From Emmonsiellopsis sp. PD_33 (lineage: Eukaryota > Ascomycota > Eurotiomycetes > Onygenales > Ajellomycetaceae): DNA of 64,000 nucleotides. Location: NCBI GenBank assembly GCA_032988165.1, contig JANTQF010000128.1:28486-92485 (forward strand), in the 5' to 3' direction. A program made the position numbers and the translations under genes. Shown one piece after another: positions 23,817 to 34,915 of this stretch (position 1 is the first letter of the stretch; each line of letters starts with the position of its first letter). The notes beneath the pieces are model-generated. The model made no database searches. It had not been told where the DNA came from and saw nothing but the letters and a program-made list of their open reading frames with translations.

Positions 23817-24637
23817 GAGGGATGTGACCGTGTTTAGTTAATATCTACTGTTTTTGTGATTGCATGGATGTACGGATGTATATATTGGATATCTTGTTTC
23901 TATTTCGCCCTATCTTGTCTCTATATACTTCCATACCTACCCCTTTATCCGCTCTTTTTGGGGCATGAAGGTCATGTGACTGATGAGATCTCGGATCGAC
24001 GCTAGCCTCGGAACGGCTAGTGTGCTGGATGCTGACATAACACACTCAGCCAATCAGAGCGCAGGGACTGGACTCATCAACGTCAACGGCCACCTTGCAT
24101 CTTTTTGTATAGAATCTGCCAGCTATTCAACCACGCCCCAACAGCCTCATTCTCGCCCGCGACTACTGCTGAGCCCTACTCTGTTACGGCTGCTGCACTC
24201 CGTTCCCTTCTCCATGCTATAGCGGCTGTCCTACTCTTGTTCTGCCCCCGTGGCCATCGTCTTCTTGTACAGTTATTTACTACCTTGACTAGCTCCGCAG
24301 AAAAGCTTCCCGGCCTCATACGTCGACGCGCATACCAGCACGCATCCCTACATACAGACCCTGCGCTCGACTTCTCTCTCCTTTTTATCTTTCTTCTCTA
24401 TGCTCTCTTGATCTGGGACACCCTTACATTGCCACCAATTCCTATTTCGCTTCACTGTCAACCCCGTGGCGGACGGCTTACCAATTTACTGTCGCATTTC
24501 TAAGCTATCAGCCCACTATTCCCTGGCGCGCTAGCTACCCAGATATAGATACAGACATATCTGGCCTGTATCCCACATGAAGTGACCACACCAACAAAGC
24601 TCACTCTTCTTCAATCAACCTCTCCATTTCCGCAACA
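23817..24637. promoter_or_regulatory. Spacer and ERO1 upstream region
   Basis: No gene. CCAAT lies at 24050-24054 and CCTCGG at 24006-24011. The 24120-24600 stretch is C/T-rich, probably a long leader. I searched by eye for a UPR element and did not find a convincing one. Confidence 0.35.
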
Positions 24638-26659
24638 ATGCGTTCCGCCGAACAGCTCTTCTACCTGGCTGTCTTCGCCTGGCTCAGTCCAGCCCACGCG
24701 GAGACCCACGTCTCCAGACCAGCTGCTAATCCTAGCGCTTGCGCGGTACGTCATACAACACCCCCTCTCCCCAATCTCCCAGAAGCAACATTTACTAACG
24801 ACCTATATTCCAATTGGATAAATAGATCGATCCCAGAGCAACCGTAACAGATGCCTGCGCCTCCTTCGCAACCCTAGACCAACTGAACGAAAAAATCTCC
24901 CCCCTAGTCCAATCCATCACAAAAGATACAGATTTCTTCTCCTACTACCGTCTCAATCTTTTCAATAAACAATGTCCATTTTGGTCCGACGATGCAGGCA
25001 TGTGTGGCAATATCGCCTGCGCCGTCAGCACGTTAGAGAACGAAGATGATATCCCCCCCATTTGGCGCGCGGAGGAGCTGAGTAAACTTGAGGGCCCTAA
25101 GGCGGGGCATCCAGGCAAGGAATTGCAGCAGGAACGACCCAAGGAGAGGCCGTTGCAGGGAATGTTGGGTGAGGATGTGGGGGAGAGTTGTGTGGTTGAA
25201 TATGACGATGAGTGTGATCAGCGGGATTATTGCGTGCCGGAGGATGAGGGGGCAACGGCCAAGGGTGATTATGTCAGTTTACTGGATAACCCAGAGCGAT
25301 TCACGGGCTACGCGGGGGCGGGGGCGAGACAGGTCTGGGACGCGATATATCGGGAGAATTGCTTCTTGAAGCCAGCTACTGCCCCGCCCCAACCACCACA
25401 GTCATCCCGCAAGCTCCCGCTAGGCGGCTTCCAAGCCGCGCAGGACTTCCAAAAGGTCCTCGAAAAGCACGAGCGCGAACAAATGGTCACCTCCGCCGCG
25501 CGTAACGAAGCCTACCCGCTCGACGACGAGTGTGTCGAAAAGCGCGTCTTCCACCGCATCATCAGCGGCATGCACGCTTCCATCTCCACCCATCTATGCT
25601 GGGACTACTTCAACCAAACAACCGGCCAATGGCTACCAAATGTCCAGTGCTACAAAGCCCGCCTCCACGACCACCCCGAGCGCATCTCAAACCTCTACTT
25701 CAACTTCGCCGTCCTCGTCCGCGCGACGTCCAAACTTCAAAAGCACCTGGAAACCTACTCCTTCTGCGCCAGCGATCCACCACAGGATCTCGATACGAGA
25801 GAAAAAGTGCTCGCGCTAACCGACACCGTCTCCTCCAGCCCGCAGATCTTCGACGAGTCTATCATGTTCCGCGACGAGGCCGCCAACGGCCTCAAGGAGG
25901 ACTTCCGCAACCGCTTCCGCAACGTCAGCCGCCTCATGGACTGCATTGGCTGCGACAAGTGTCGCTTATGGGGCAAGCTGCAGACCGCCGGCTACGGGGC
26001 CGCACTCAAAGTACTCTTCGAATTCGACGAGACGAAGAATGGAGAGAACCCCCCACTGCGTCGCACGGAGCTCGTTGCGTTGGTTAATACCCTCGGCCGT
26101 GTGGCGCATAGTCTTCAGGCCGTGACTAGCTTTGAGAAGGCCCTGGCGAATGGTTCGGAACATCCTTTGCCAGTGCATACGACTGTACCTGTGGCGCATG
26201 CGCCATTGCCGCCACCGCTAAAGGGGGGCAGGAGCGTTTCTTCTAAACCGCCCACGGAAGAAAAGCGGAAAAAGTTCTCCATGGAGGATCTGGAGGACGA
26301 AGGGGATGATGAGGAGTGGAAGCGTAGATCGACGAGACCACCGCCCCGTGATAGCGGAGAGGAGGAATCTGCTATGGATACCTTCTGGGAGGAGTGGTAT
26401 CTTGTCTGGCGTACGTTTGCGTATGTTATTCGGGGGTGGATGAGTTTTCCGGGCACGGCGTGAGTAACAGTCCATGCCATTTTTATTAAACACCGCTCCC
26501 CTGCAACCACATGGGGATTGTTGTGACGTAACTAACTCGATGATTTATAGATGGAGAATCCTCATCCTCGAACTCAGCCGGTTGTGGAATTACTATCTGG
26601 GCCTTCCCGTGCCGCCGCGCTCGTGGGAGATCCATATCCCGACTAGGGATGAGTTGTAG
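24638..26659 (+). CDS. ero1: Endoplasmic reticulum oxidoreductin 1
   Basis: Three exons, 24638-24745, 24826-26459, 26551-26659 (616 aa). ERO1 is the FAD-bound ER-lumen oxidase that reoxidises protein disulfide isomerase and passes electrons to oxygen. A signal peptide is clear (LFYLAVFAWLSPAHA). The shuttle pair is C-X4-C (CGNIAC, Cys96 and Cys101), and the active site is CIGCDKC at about residue 410, preceded by FRNVSRLMD and followed by RLWGKLQTAGYGAALK. Trp and His residues of the FAD fold are recognisable (FTGYAGAGARQVWDAIY). Between the catalytic core and the C-terminal WEEWY segment is an acidic, Ser/Lys-rich insert. The C-terminus LWNYYLGLPVPPRSWEIHIP may mediate membrane association, as in yeast Ero1; that is inference. 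Confidence 0.95.
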
Positions 26660-28149
26660 TTACACCCGTCCATGTTTTCCGTTCATCCTTGGCCCGATCT
26701 AATATATCTATCTATCTTTCAATATATCTCTTGTGGCTGGGTACATGAAGACGAAGCAGCGAAGCGTTGTGAGCAGGGCAGAGAAAAAAAAACCCCAGCA
26801 CCAAGACCCGCTTCTCAATTAAAGAGAAGTAAGGTAGTCAGTGACAAATAAACACACACAAAATCATATGTCCTGATTCATTGTTATGATTATTGTTATT
26901 GTTACTATATACAGCATTTACATTTGCATCTTGCTGGGCGTATTGCCGGCGTTCTTTTTGGTGGTTGGACTTTTCTTCTTATTTATTCTTATCCTGGGGG
27001 GGGGTCACCTGTTCTATTGTAACATTGCTAATTGACTGTTTAATATTATTTCTTGTTATTGTTACTATATACAGCATTTACATTTGCATCTTGCTGGGCG
27101 TATTGCTGGTGTTCTTTTTGGTGGTTGGACTTTTCTTCTTATTTATTCTTATCCTGGGGGGGGGTCACCTGTTCTATTGTAACATTGCTAATTGACTGTT
27201 TAATATTATTTCTTGTTAATTGGTTTTGATTATCCAGGTGGGGGGGAGGGGGTTCAACAGCAGCAAGTGTGAGAAGGGAAGAAAGTAAGATGAAACTTTT
27301 TTTCCCTTCTTTCATTCTACTTACTTGGGTTGAAAATGGGTGTGGTTATATCTAACCTCTTTACTTCATATGTAAACATATAAACATAAGCTATCGGTTT
27401 ATTTTGGGAGATTTAAACTGTGCTTTTTTGTGTTTTTATTTTTATCCACCATGTCAGGATGCATGCATGGGTGTTTATATGTATTACAATAGATTATTAT
27501 ATGGTTACTGACTGTGCTAGGGGGTAAGTATATAGCTATGCTAGAAAGTGGTTTGATAACTAGTTTTCAAGCCTATTCCTCTTGCTTGGATACTTGTGGG
27601 GTTGACATGTTAATCTTATTCTTCAGGGATTTTTAGATAGGAGATGATAACTAAGTCCATACATAAATTCCTTTTAGGTATATGTTGGTTATAGTGTGCA
27701 TAATAAGTAAATCCCTTTTGGAAGATAGGAGAGGGGTGGGGGAAGAAATATATAAAGCGGATAAATATAATAGCTAGTTAACTAGCTACTAAGATAAGTA
27801 CTCTTAAATGCAGATTAGATCTATTTTTCCTGTCCTTAAATGGAAATGGAGTGGGAGCAGATGTACATATATATATACAAGAGTTCTGCTTGCGATCAAG
27901 GGGGGAAGAGAAAACAAGAAATGAAAAGGGTCAAAACCGAAAAGGGGGTATCCAGCTCCCAGATATATATATATAATATCATCCCTGCCAAAAATATTCA
28001 AAGCAGAAATAAAACGTAAATCATATCAAGTTTCGTACACATGGATGGGGACGAGAATAATAATGTACACTATACCGTACATACCGTGAGAAAGTACTGA
28101 CTGCATGCCAGCCTGGAGTCCCACATATATATGGATGGTCGATCTCTCC
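26660..28149. other. AT-rich gene-free interval
   Basis: No gene. It contains the 160-bp tandem duplication annotated separately, several G runs (9 G at about 26996 and again one period later), TCTATC repeats at 26705, and AT-rich sequence to 28090. It lies between the convergent 3' ends of ERO1 and the patatin gene. Confidence 0.6.
26893..27218. repeat. Two-copy 160-bp tandem repeat
   Basis: The sequence 26893-27052 is repeated immediately as 27053-27212, and identity continues to 27218. I see only two differences, both C in copy 1 versus T in copy 2 (26946/27106 and 26950/27110). The unit includes CTGGGCGTATTG and a nine-G run. No protein or RNA gene is evident within it. A recent duplication is implied by the near identity. 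Confidence 0.92.
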
Positions 28150-30391
28150 TCATCCTACCACCATGACCGTCGCGGGACCGGTTGTGTTGGGTATCCTATT
28201 TGTAGTCGCATTCGAAGTCTCGTTTGCGATCCAAATTGTAGGGACATTTGTAGCCCCATCGTCAGTCTCCGTTGCAGTCCCATTCGAAGCTTTGGCAATC
28301 TCGGCACCTCCCACCGCGCCTGTAGCTGCGACCACTCTATTCGCGCCGTTGGCTGCACTGGTGTCACTCCCACTCCCATTAGCCCTAGAAACCGCAGTTT
28401 CAACTTCAACCCCATCCTCAGCCTCGCCATCTATGTTTCCCACGGTTAGCACCTCCGTATTCCCAAACCCTTTCTCCGCACTCTCCCTCCAATCCGACTC
28501 ACACGTCCTCTTCACATGCCGCCTCGACATCCTCCCTGCATCCAAAAATGCCTCCAAGTTCTCCAAACAGTCCCCCAACACATCGGCATGCGTATTCTCA
28601 CAATGAGTCCTCAGCTTCTTCCTCTTCTTATAGTGATACGCATCTTTCCCCTTACAACCCGGACTGGGGCAATAATACTCCACATCCGTACCAAACACCT
28701 CCCAGCGCTCCGTGCGAGCCCGTCTATGTCTGACACCAACAAGCTGGCGCGCGCACAAGTCGAGTGTATCCTGTGCCTTTGGAGTGGCGAGGTAGGCATC
28801 TGTGAGTTTGGTGATTTTATCGAGTGTTTCATCGCCGGATTTGGGCGGGTCCCAATCGTCCAGGGGAACTGCACCAAGGCCCGTGGGGACATTAAAACGC
28901 CAGTGGTCGGTGCCGGTTTGCTCACATGTACCGCTCCAGTCACCGACGATTGGTTCCGTGTCCACTAGGGAGCCTTTAGCCATGCGACCTAGTCCGAAAT
29001 ATTTGCGTACGAACTGTTTTCTGGAGCCGTGATCTGAGAGTATTTCTCGAGCTATGGAGCGTTTTTTCTTCTTAGACGGCTGTTTCGGCTTGAGGCCGGT
29101 GCCGATAGAGAGGAAGAAGGAAGGTGGGCGGATGTCTTTTTGGAGGATTTCTTGTAGACCATAGTAGGCGGGGTTGTTGGCGCCGAGGCCACCGTCAAAG
29201 AATTCACGGTTCCCGAGTTTTATGGATTCGAAATACATGGGTGCTGCAGAGGTGGAACGGGCCACTTCCCAGATCGTTTCTGAGTGGGCTTTGGAAGGAT
29301 TTTTGTGCCCGAAGCCGTAGCTTCCTTTTCGACCAATTGGTTTTTCGTGGTCGTAGGTGCGCCAGAGATGGATACCATCGGCACCTTCATCACGGTCTTT
29401 ACAGAAGGCGAAAACTATCCTAGAATATAAGACGAGTTAAATGTGAACTAATGCTCGAAAGGGATCTTGTTTGGGCTAGAAACTCGGCATACGTTCTTGT
29501 TTGATCACTTGGCGACCTAAACTGTTCTGTTGCGGCGTGGAGGTAGTCGGCTTTCGGGTTATCTTGCTGCAATTTGGCAAGAATCACTTTTTTGATAGCT
29601 ATCCGGGCTCTTTTCGATGAGAATTTGGCTCTCGGACAGTAGAGGATGGACCTCTCATGCCACCATCTGGCCTTCCCAAATACCTGATTACCGAACGTAC
29701 GGTAGTGATCGAGAGCTTCGTCGACCGTCATTCGTAGCCGTCCTAGCATTATCGCAGAGAGACTGGACATGCATGCCTTAGCGTACTGGCTCAGATATGT
29801 ATCTGCAAAGGTGGTAGGCCACTTACCCTCCTGTTGATGTACCTATTATATAGTCAAAGTAGTGGCAGGGATAGAAGTTATCGGTCCTACCCTCCCTACT
29901 ACCATTGTTGTCCGGGGCGGGAGGACCCATAATCGCCGGAGGCCCCCAGGGATACTCACTACTTGATTGGAATCCAGACTCTGTCTCAATGTTCTGTATT
30001 TTCCTCATCAATTCCTTAAGGATAAGTAAACTAGAGTATCCACGGACCCCCCCTCCATCTAATCACCAAGTCAATAAGCTTTGGTGGGGATTTTCTAGGG
30101 ATAATGGGCGAACATACCAAAGGAGAGTGCCGCTTTTCTCGCCCAGGGGCTCTCGACGGGCTCGTCAGACACATCTGAGTAGTCACGGTGTGGACCGTGA
30201 CGAACAGATTGCCCAATCGATTGCCGTCCTCGACCGCCAGGGAGAGAGAGCCCAACCGTGGACGCACAGAGTTCAACATGACTGGCTGCTGAAGAAAGAG
30301 AAGTGCTTGTTCGTGAATCTTGTTGCCCAATATCCAGATTATTCTGACATGAAGGAGACAGAGGATGGCTGGCGTGACCAGGTTGGGTCAT
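28150..30391 (-). CDS. Patatin-like phospholipase with C-terminal C2H2-like finger
   Basis: Four exons (minus): 30391-30118, 30058-29827, 29762-29493, 29419-28150 (681 aa). The patatin catalytic parts are complete: oxyanion loop DGGGVRGY (92-99), nucleophile elbow GTSTGG (Ser166), and the dyad Asp in EFFDGGLGANNP (Asp334). The family hydrolyses acyl groups of membrane lipids. Beyond the lipase domain is a segment C-X4-C-X16-H-X4-H (Cys509, Cys514, His531, His536) within a Lys/Arg-rich stretch, then a low-complexity Ala/Asn/Thr/Gly tail of about 100 residues. Fungal patatins with accessory domains are often tied to NLR-type self-defence, which is only suggestive here. Start at 30391 is one of several possible in-frame ATGs; 30505 is also open. 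Confidence 0.85.
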
Positions 30392-30785
30392 GCTGATAAC
30401 AAGTATGGCGCAGGTAGTCCTGGGGCTGTAACATGGGCACGGCAGCACGCATGGAATCGAGGGTGAATCAGGGATGAAATAAAATGGGAATATCCGAGAT
30501 AACACCTAACAACGTAAAGCCCATTCGGGCTATTATATAACAACCAGTCCGAGGGCTCTAACTGTAGGAAAACAAGGCCAGAGCCGCCCCATAAGGCAAG
30601 GCTATGTAAATCAGCCTCTCGAAAAAGAAATAACAGATACTGGGGTTCTCAGGCCATCATGCATTTGGAGGGCGTGCAAGGCTGTAGCCTGTAGTAGGAG
30701 GCTAATCAGTCATGATAAAAATACACAGAGCGCTTAAAGCGTCCTGGTGATGCCCTTGGTCTGATTTATTATTCGCATTTTTGGA
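30392..30785. promoter_or_regulatory. Upstream region of the patatin gene
   Basis: The spacer holds no supported coding sequence. The patatin frame stays open up to 30505. Confidence 0.35.
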
Positions 30786-31127
30786 TTGCATAAGGCTGTG
30801 TGCGATGGACAACACCGAAAGGCATGGCGTTTTTTAATCACGAATTCCGTCGATTCAGCCGACCTCAACTATTTCGCAGTGGCTATGTTGGAATTTGCTG
30901 ATTTGCCAGTGAGAAAAAGGAGGGAAGAAGAGTCCAGGAGGTTGCAGGGGAAACGCCCGGCCATCTCCAAACAATTACGGCAAATCGAATTCACATAAGA
31001 GCTCAAAGAATCCGTGGACTCTGATGAGCGCCTGGAGTTCCATCCTCGCCAGAGCTTAAGGATCGTTGAAGGTATCCTGCGAAATACGAAGGATCTCGAA
31101 GGAAATGATCTTATGTGCTGCTGATCG
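30786..31127 (+). pseudogene. Possible relic ORF interrupted by one stop
   Basis: A single frame reads from 30786 to a stop at 30996-30998 (TAA) and then continues in the same frame with equally protein-like, charged, helix-prone sequence (ELKESVDSDERLEF, RIVEGILRNTKDLEGND) to 31127. The two parts together look like one alpha-helical polypeptide broken by a nonsense codon. No family is recognised. A chance ORF remains possible. Confidence 0.3.
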
Positions 31128-31498
31128 TGTCATTAGAAGGTAGTTACTGAGACAGCAGTCGGCGGTTCTAAGGGCGAAATGCCATTGGGCAGCCTCAATC
31201 ATGATCCGGCCTGACCTGGTCCGTGAGGTTTCATGCAAGGCTGACTGGGGATGATGTTGGACACCGGGCAAAGCCACTTTCCTTGATTCCATTCGATGGA
31301 ACACGGACCCCTCCTTGCTTGGTTTCGGCTGGAAAAGATATAAAGGTATGGAGGTCAACGTCCGTTCTACCCGTGCATCTTCCCCTCCTTGTTGCGAGCA
31401 ACGTAACAGCCAATCGAACGACTTCAGACGGCCCCAAGTATTTTGCCTGTCGCTCTCTTTGAAGACCCCTCAAAAGCCACCACCATCAAAGCCTTCCC

Positions 31499-31866
31499 AT
31501 GTCCAATAGCAACCGCGCGTCTTGGCCCGCTTCGGAACGAACGAGTAGCTTTCCGAAGAAATCATCGAAGAAGGTCGCCACACTGTACATCAACGAGAGA
31601 AAGCTTCGCGCTTTGGATCAACAGACGGCCGAAGGTAAGCAGGGCCTTTCCATCCCGGATGGCACAGTTCTAAACATCGAGGTTCAGAGGAGCAACAAAA
31701 GAAAATCCCGCTTCCGCGCTGGAAAAGCACGATTCCTGTATACTACAAGTTTTCGGAGCAAGTACCAGAGGACCATGTGGCAACAGTACATCTCTCGCAT
31801 CTCGGGTTGGCATACAACATCCGTCGATTGTTTGGTGAAGAGGAGCTATATATCATAGCAACGTAG
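31499..31866 (+). CDS. Hypothetical 106-residue protein
   Basis: Two exons, 31499-31634 and 31682-31866, joined over a 47-nt intron (GTAAGC donor, CTAAAC branch, CGAG acceptor). The join changes the reading frame and yields a continuous product: a Ser/Lys-rich N-terminus, ALDQQTAEGSEEQQKK, then VYYKFSEQVPEDHVATVHL and a hydrophobic/acidic C-terminus ending EEELYIIAT. No domain, signal peptide or membrane segment is recognised. The intron consensus and phase-perfect join support a real gene, but upstream exons could be missing. Confidence 0.5.
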
Positions 31867-32434
31867 GCGTATTTTCGGGCGAAATAGCATAGGGAGCGGA
31901 CCAGAGAGGGGTGGTTTTCTAAGCGGGATAATGATTCCATGATGGAAATTCAGGGTTGATGACTTTAACGACTTGGGCGGCATAGTTTGAGAATACCTGT
32001 ACCTTTTTCCTTATTTTCCCTGTCGTTCTTCGGGAGTTAGCCAGATAGATATAATCGAGGACGTTGAGCAGACAGACAGACAGACGCTCCAAAGACAATG
32101 TGGAGTGAAAACGCCCGAGATAAACATGGGAGAAAGAGTCAAGGACGGCATTGACTGTGTAACATTCAATGGGCAACAAACATTAGTGCAGTATATGCTG
32201 ATTGAATGTGAGTGGAGGGCTGATGGATGGGTGTCTTGTTGATGGTGATGTTGTTTGATCGATGTTGTTGATATCTTTGGGAGGTTTAGCCGTTGACAAA
32301 CCAGGGAGTGACGTATGAGTTTCCCCCATCCAACCAATTTGAGGACAATTTGAAGAATGGCTTAACTCGTGTAGAGAAGGACGAAGATAAAGGGCCAATA
32401 ATTAAAAATAAAAAAAGCAAAAATCAAAAAAAGA
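31867..32434. other. Gene-free interval
   Basis: It contains a short CAGA repeat at 32068-32082. The A-rich run at 32395-32432 lies on the 3' side of the minus-strand tRNA gene and provides the T run for polymerase III termination. No coding sequence is supported. Confidence 0.4.
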
Positions 32435-32551
32435 TGCCCCCAGCCAGGATCGAACTGGCGACCTTGAGATCGCTAGGTAGTTTGTGCTGACCTATCATAT
32501 TGTAGGACGTAAATATGAGACTCACGTGATAACCAACTACACCATGGAGGC
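32435..32551 (-). tRNA. tRNA-Met (CAT), elongator type, with 43-nt intron
   Basis: On the minus strand the acceptor stem GCCTCCA pairs with TGGGGGC, with discriminator A. The D arm is GTGT...TCAC. The anticodon stem-loop is TGAGT-CTCATA, with A38 and TCTCA supplied after the intron. The variable loop is AGGTC and the T arm is GCCAG-TTCGATC-CTGGC. The 31-39 T-T opposition is also found in yeast elongator tRNA-Met. The intron (32513-32471) sits at the canonical 37/38 position. Box A lies in TGGTGTAGTTGG and box B in GTTCGATCC. A TTTTTTT run follows the 3' end. Confidence 0.9.
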
Positions 32552-33340
32552 TGCTGTGATGATTGGTCATCGCCAGTCAAAGATAATTCCGTTCTGCTGA
32601 CATCCACGCATTTTAACGGCGGGCAGATGATGGCTTAAACTAGAATTTTACCTCAAATTACCCTGCAGAGCTGGTTAGAAGCAGATGCAAATTCCTCGCA
32701 TTGATGTCTAAGCTGGCGTTGACATGCCCCGGACATGTGACCCGAGACTGGGGACCTGCTCGTGAAGAAACAAATAGAACCCGGGGAAGTTGACATATCT
32801 ATAGACCCAGTATGAATACCTGCCCGGTTTTCGCCAGCGCAAAATGAACACACCGGATATCTGACTGCCAGAGCAGTTCACTGATCATTCTCCTTACCCC
32901 TTATCCACCACTGGCTGTCTGTGTCTGTGGCCGTGGAATCCAACATCCTCGGCCCAACTCCCCGAAATTTCTGTCCCCGCGCCATGTGTGCTTAGTCATC
33001 CCGCCTGCCATCCTCGGCGCTCTCTCTCGCTCGGCCAAACTCTCGGCTTCATCTCCCTGCCACGATCCAACCACCATCCCCTACGACACCTTTCTGAAGC
33101 GCCCTGTCGAGAGACACAGAGAACACAGAAACAGTGCGCGAGGAGCCCTGTGGCCTCTACTTGCATCCCAATATCGCATCCAAAGCCGCGCGTGGTTGCT
33201 TGCGAGTGGCGTTTGTCAGCCTCGGAGCAAGATCTATACCCATTTTGACCAGCCAAAGAGCACGCTGTTAATGGTCGACTGCTGTTGAAAAGTGACAAAA
33301 GGCCTATCGCGAGGCCCGCGTGCGTGTGGACGTAGCGCCG
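32552..33340. promoter_or_regulatory. PEX13 upstream region with three CCTCGG motifs
   Basis: No gene is supported. CCTCGG occurs at 32947-32952, 33012-33017 and 33220-33225, all within 400 bp of the PEX13 start. C-rich leader sequence spans 32890-33120. FarA/FarB use of this hexamer is established in A. nidulans; function here is inference. Confidence 0.45.
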
Positions 33341-34915
33341 ATGGCGTCCGTTTCACCCCCCAAGCCGTGGGAGAGAGTCGGTGCCGGTGCCGGTGCTGCT
33401 GGTAAGTTCTCTTGTTATTCACCTGCATTTGAAGGGGAGGAAGCGATACACGATGTAGACTGGATCGCGAAAGCATCGCCTATTATTTTTCATGTTCAAG
33501 GTGCATGGATATTGGCTAACAATTTGCGTATTTTGCGCCGCGAATAGCTTCTTCCGCGGTTTCTGCTCCCCTTCCCGCCACTAGCGCTACTCCTGCTGCT
33601 ACTATGACTACCAATACCACATCCTCTACTCCCGAATTGCCCTCAAGACCTAACTCTCTCAACTCCGTTGTCAATCAGACCGCTTCAAACTACTCCCCTT
33701 ATGGTGCGTCGCGAATAGGCCAGAGCCCATACAGCTCTGGATATGGCGGATATGGGGGCTATAACAGTTACTCTTCGCCATATTCGCGGCTTGGAGGCAT
33801 GGGTTCTATGTACGGTGGAATGGGTGGATATGGAGGCGGATACGGGGGCATGTACGGTGGGATGGGTGGCTATGGAGGAGGCATGTATGGAGGCATGCCG
33901 CCAAACGGAGACCCAAACAGTTTGACGAACTCGTTCAATCAGAGTACGCAGGCCACGTTCCAGTTAATTGAGAGCATTGTTGGTGCATTTGGAGGATTCG
34001 CACAGATGCTGGAGAGCACTTACATGGCAACTCATAGCTCGTTCTTTGGTAGGTTCTCTGATTCCATCTTTATACAATATTCAACTGACTAACAACTTCT
34101 GTATAGCAATGGTATCGGTCGCAGAACAATTCGGCAACCTCCGCAACACCCTAGGCTCCGTCCTAGGCATCTTCACCATCCTCCGCTGGTTTAGGACCCT
34201 CATCGCCAAACTCACCGGCCGCCCACCCCCGGCTGATGCCACTTCTCTTACACCATCCGCCTTCGCATCATTTACAGGAAAAGCCCCAACCCTCCCAGAC
34301 GGCTCCCCTGCCCCAGCCCGTCCCTCGAAAAAGCCCTTCTTCTTCTTCCTCGCCGCCGTCTTCGGCCTCCCTTACCTCATGGGCAAACTCATCCGCGCCC
34401 TCGCCCGCTCCCAAGAACTGGAAGCAAAACGCCACCACGACGCCATGATGATAGGCCCCAATGGCGAACCAATCCCCCAACAAAACATCGACCCTGCAAA
34501 GCTCGACTTCTGCCGCGTGCTCTATGATTATACCCCCGAATCCCAAAACACCGCTGGAGTTGATCTGGCCGTGAAAAAGGGCGACCTGGTCGCCGTCCTT
34601 AGCAGATCAGACCCAATGGGAAGTCCATCCGAATGGTGGCGATGCCGAGCCCGCGACGGCGCCGTCGGATATTTACCCAGCCCGTATTTGGAAACCATCC
34701 AGCGGAAACGTCAGCAGACTATCACGGCAGGAGGCAGTGCGTCCGAGCCTGCGTCGAGGAGCAATACGCTCCTCGGTACTGGGGCTGGGGTTGATGATCA
34801 GTTGAATCAGCGGGCAAATAGCCTGAAGGCGGGTATTGCGCAGAAGCCAGAGATTAAGGGTAAGATGGGGGATATTTCTCCTGAGAGCTTCCAGAAGAGT
34901 GCGATTTTCTCGTGA
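33341..34915 (+). CDS. pex13: Peroxisomal membrane docking protein PEX13
   Basis: Three exons, 33341-33401, 33548-34048, 34107-34915 (456 aa). PEX13 is the integral docking partner of PEX5 and PEX14 in the peroxisome membrane. Seen: N-terminal SPPKPWERVG, the family's usual opening; a Gly/Tyr/Met-rich region (YGG, MGGYGGG units, about residues 60-130); a conserved membrane-embedded core (FQLIESIVGAFGGFAQMLE and LGSVLGIFTILRW) and a second hydrophobic stretch (FFFFLAAVFGLPYLMGKL); and a C-terminal SH3 domain (about 322-385, VLYDYTP, GDLVAVLS, WWRCRARDGAVGYLPSPYLE). Introns are at phase 1 in both cases. Start is the only ATG in frame with the PKPWE motif. Confidence 0.95.

Noticed and set aside
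28105..28968. Plus-strand ORFs at the 3' end of the patatin gene
   Set aside because: They mirror the low-complexity Ala/Asn/Thr tail on the opposite strand; the minus-strand frame has the domains and splice sites.
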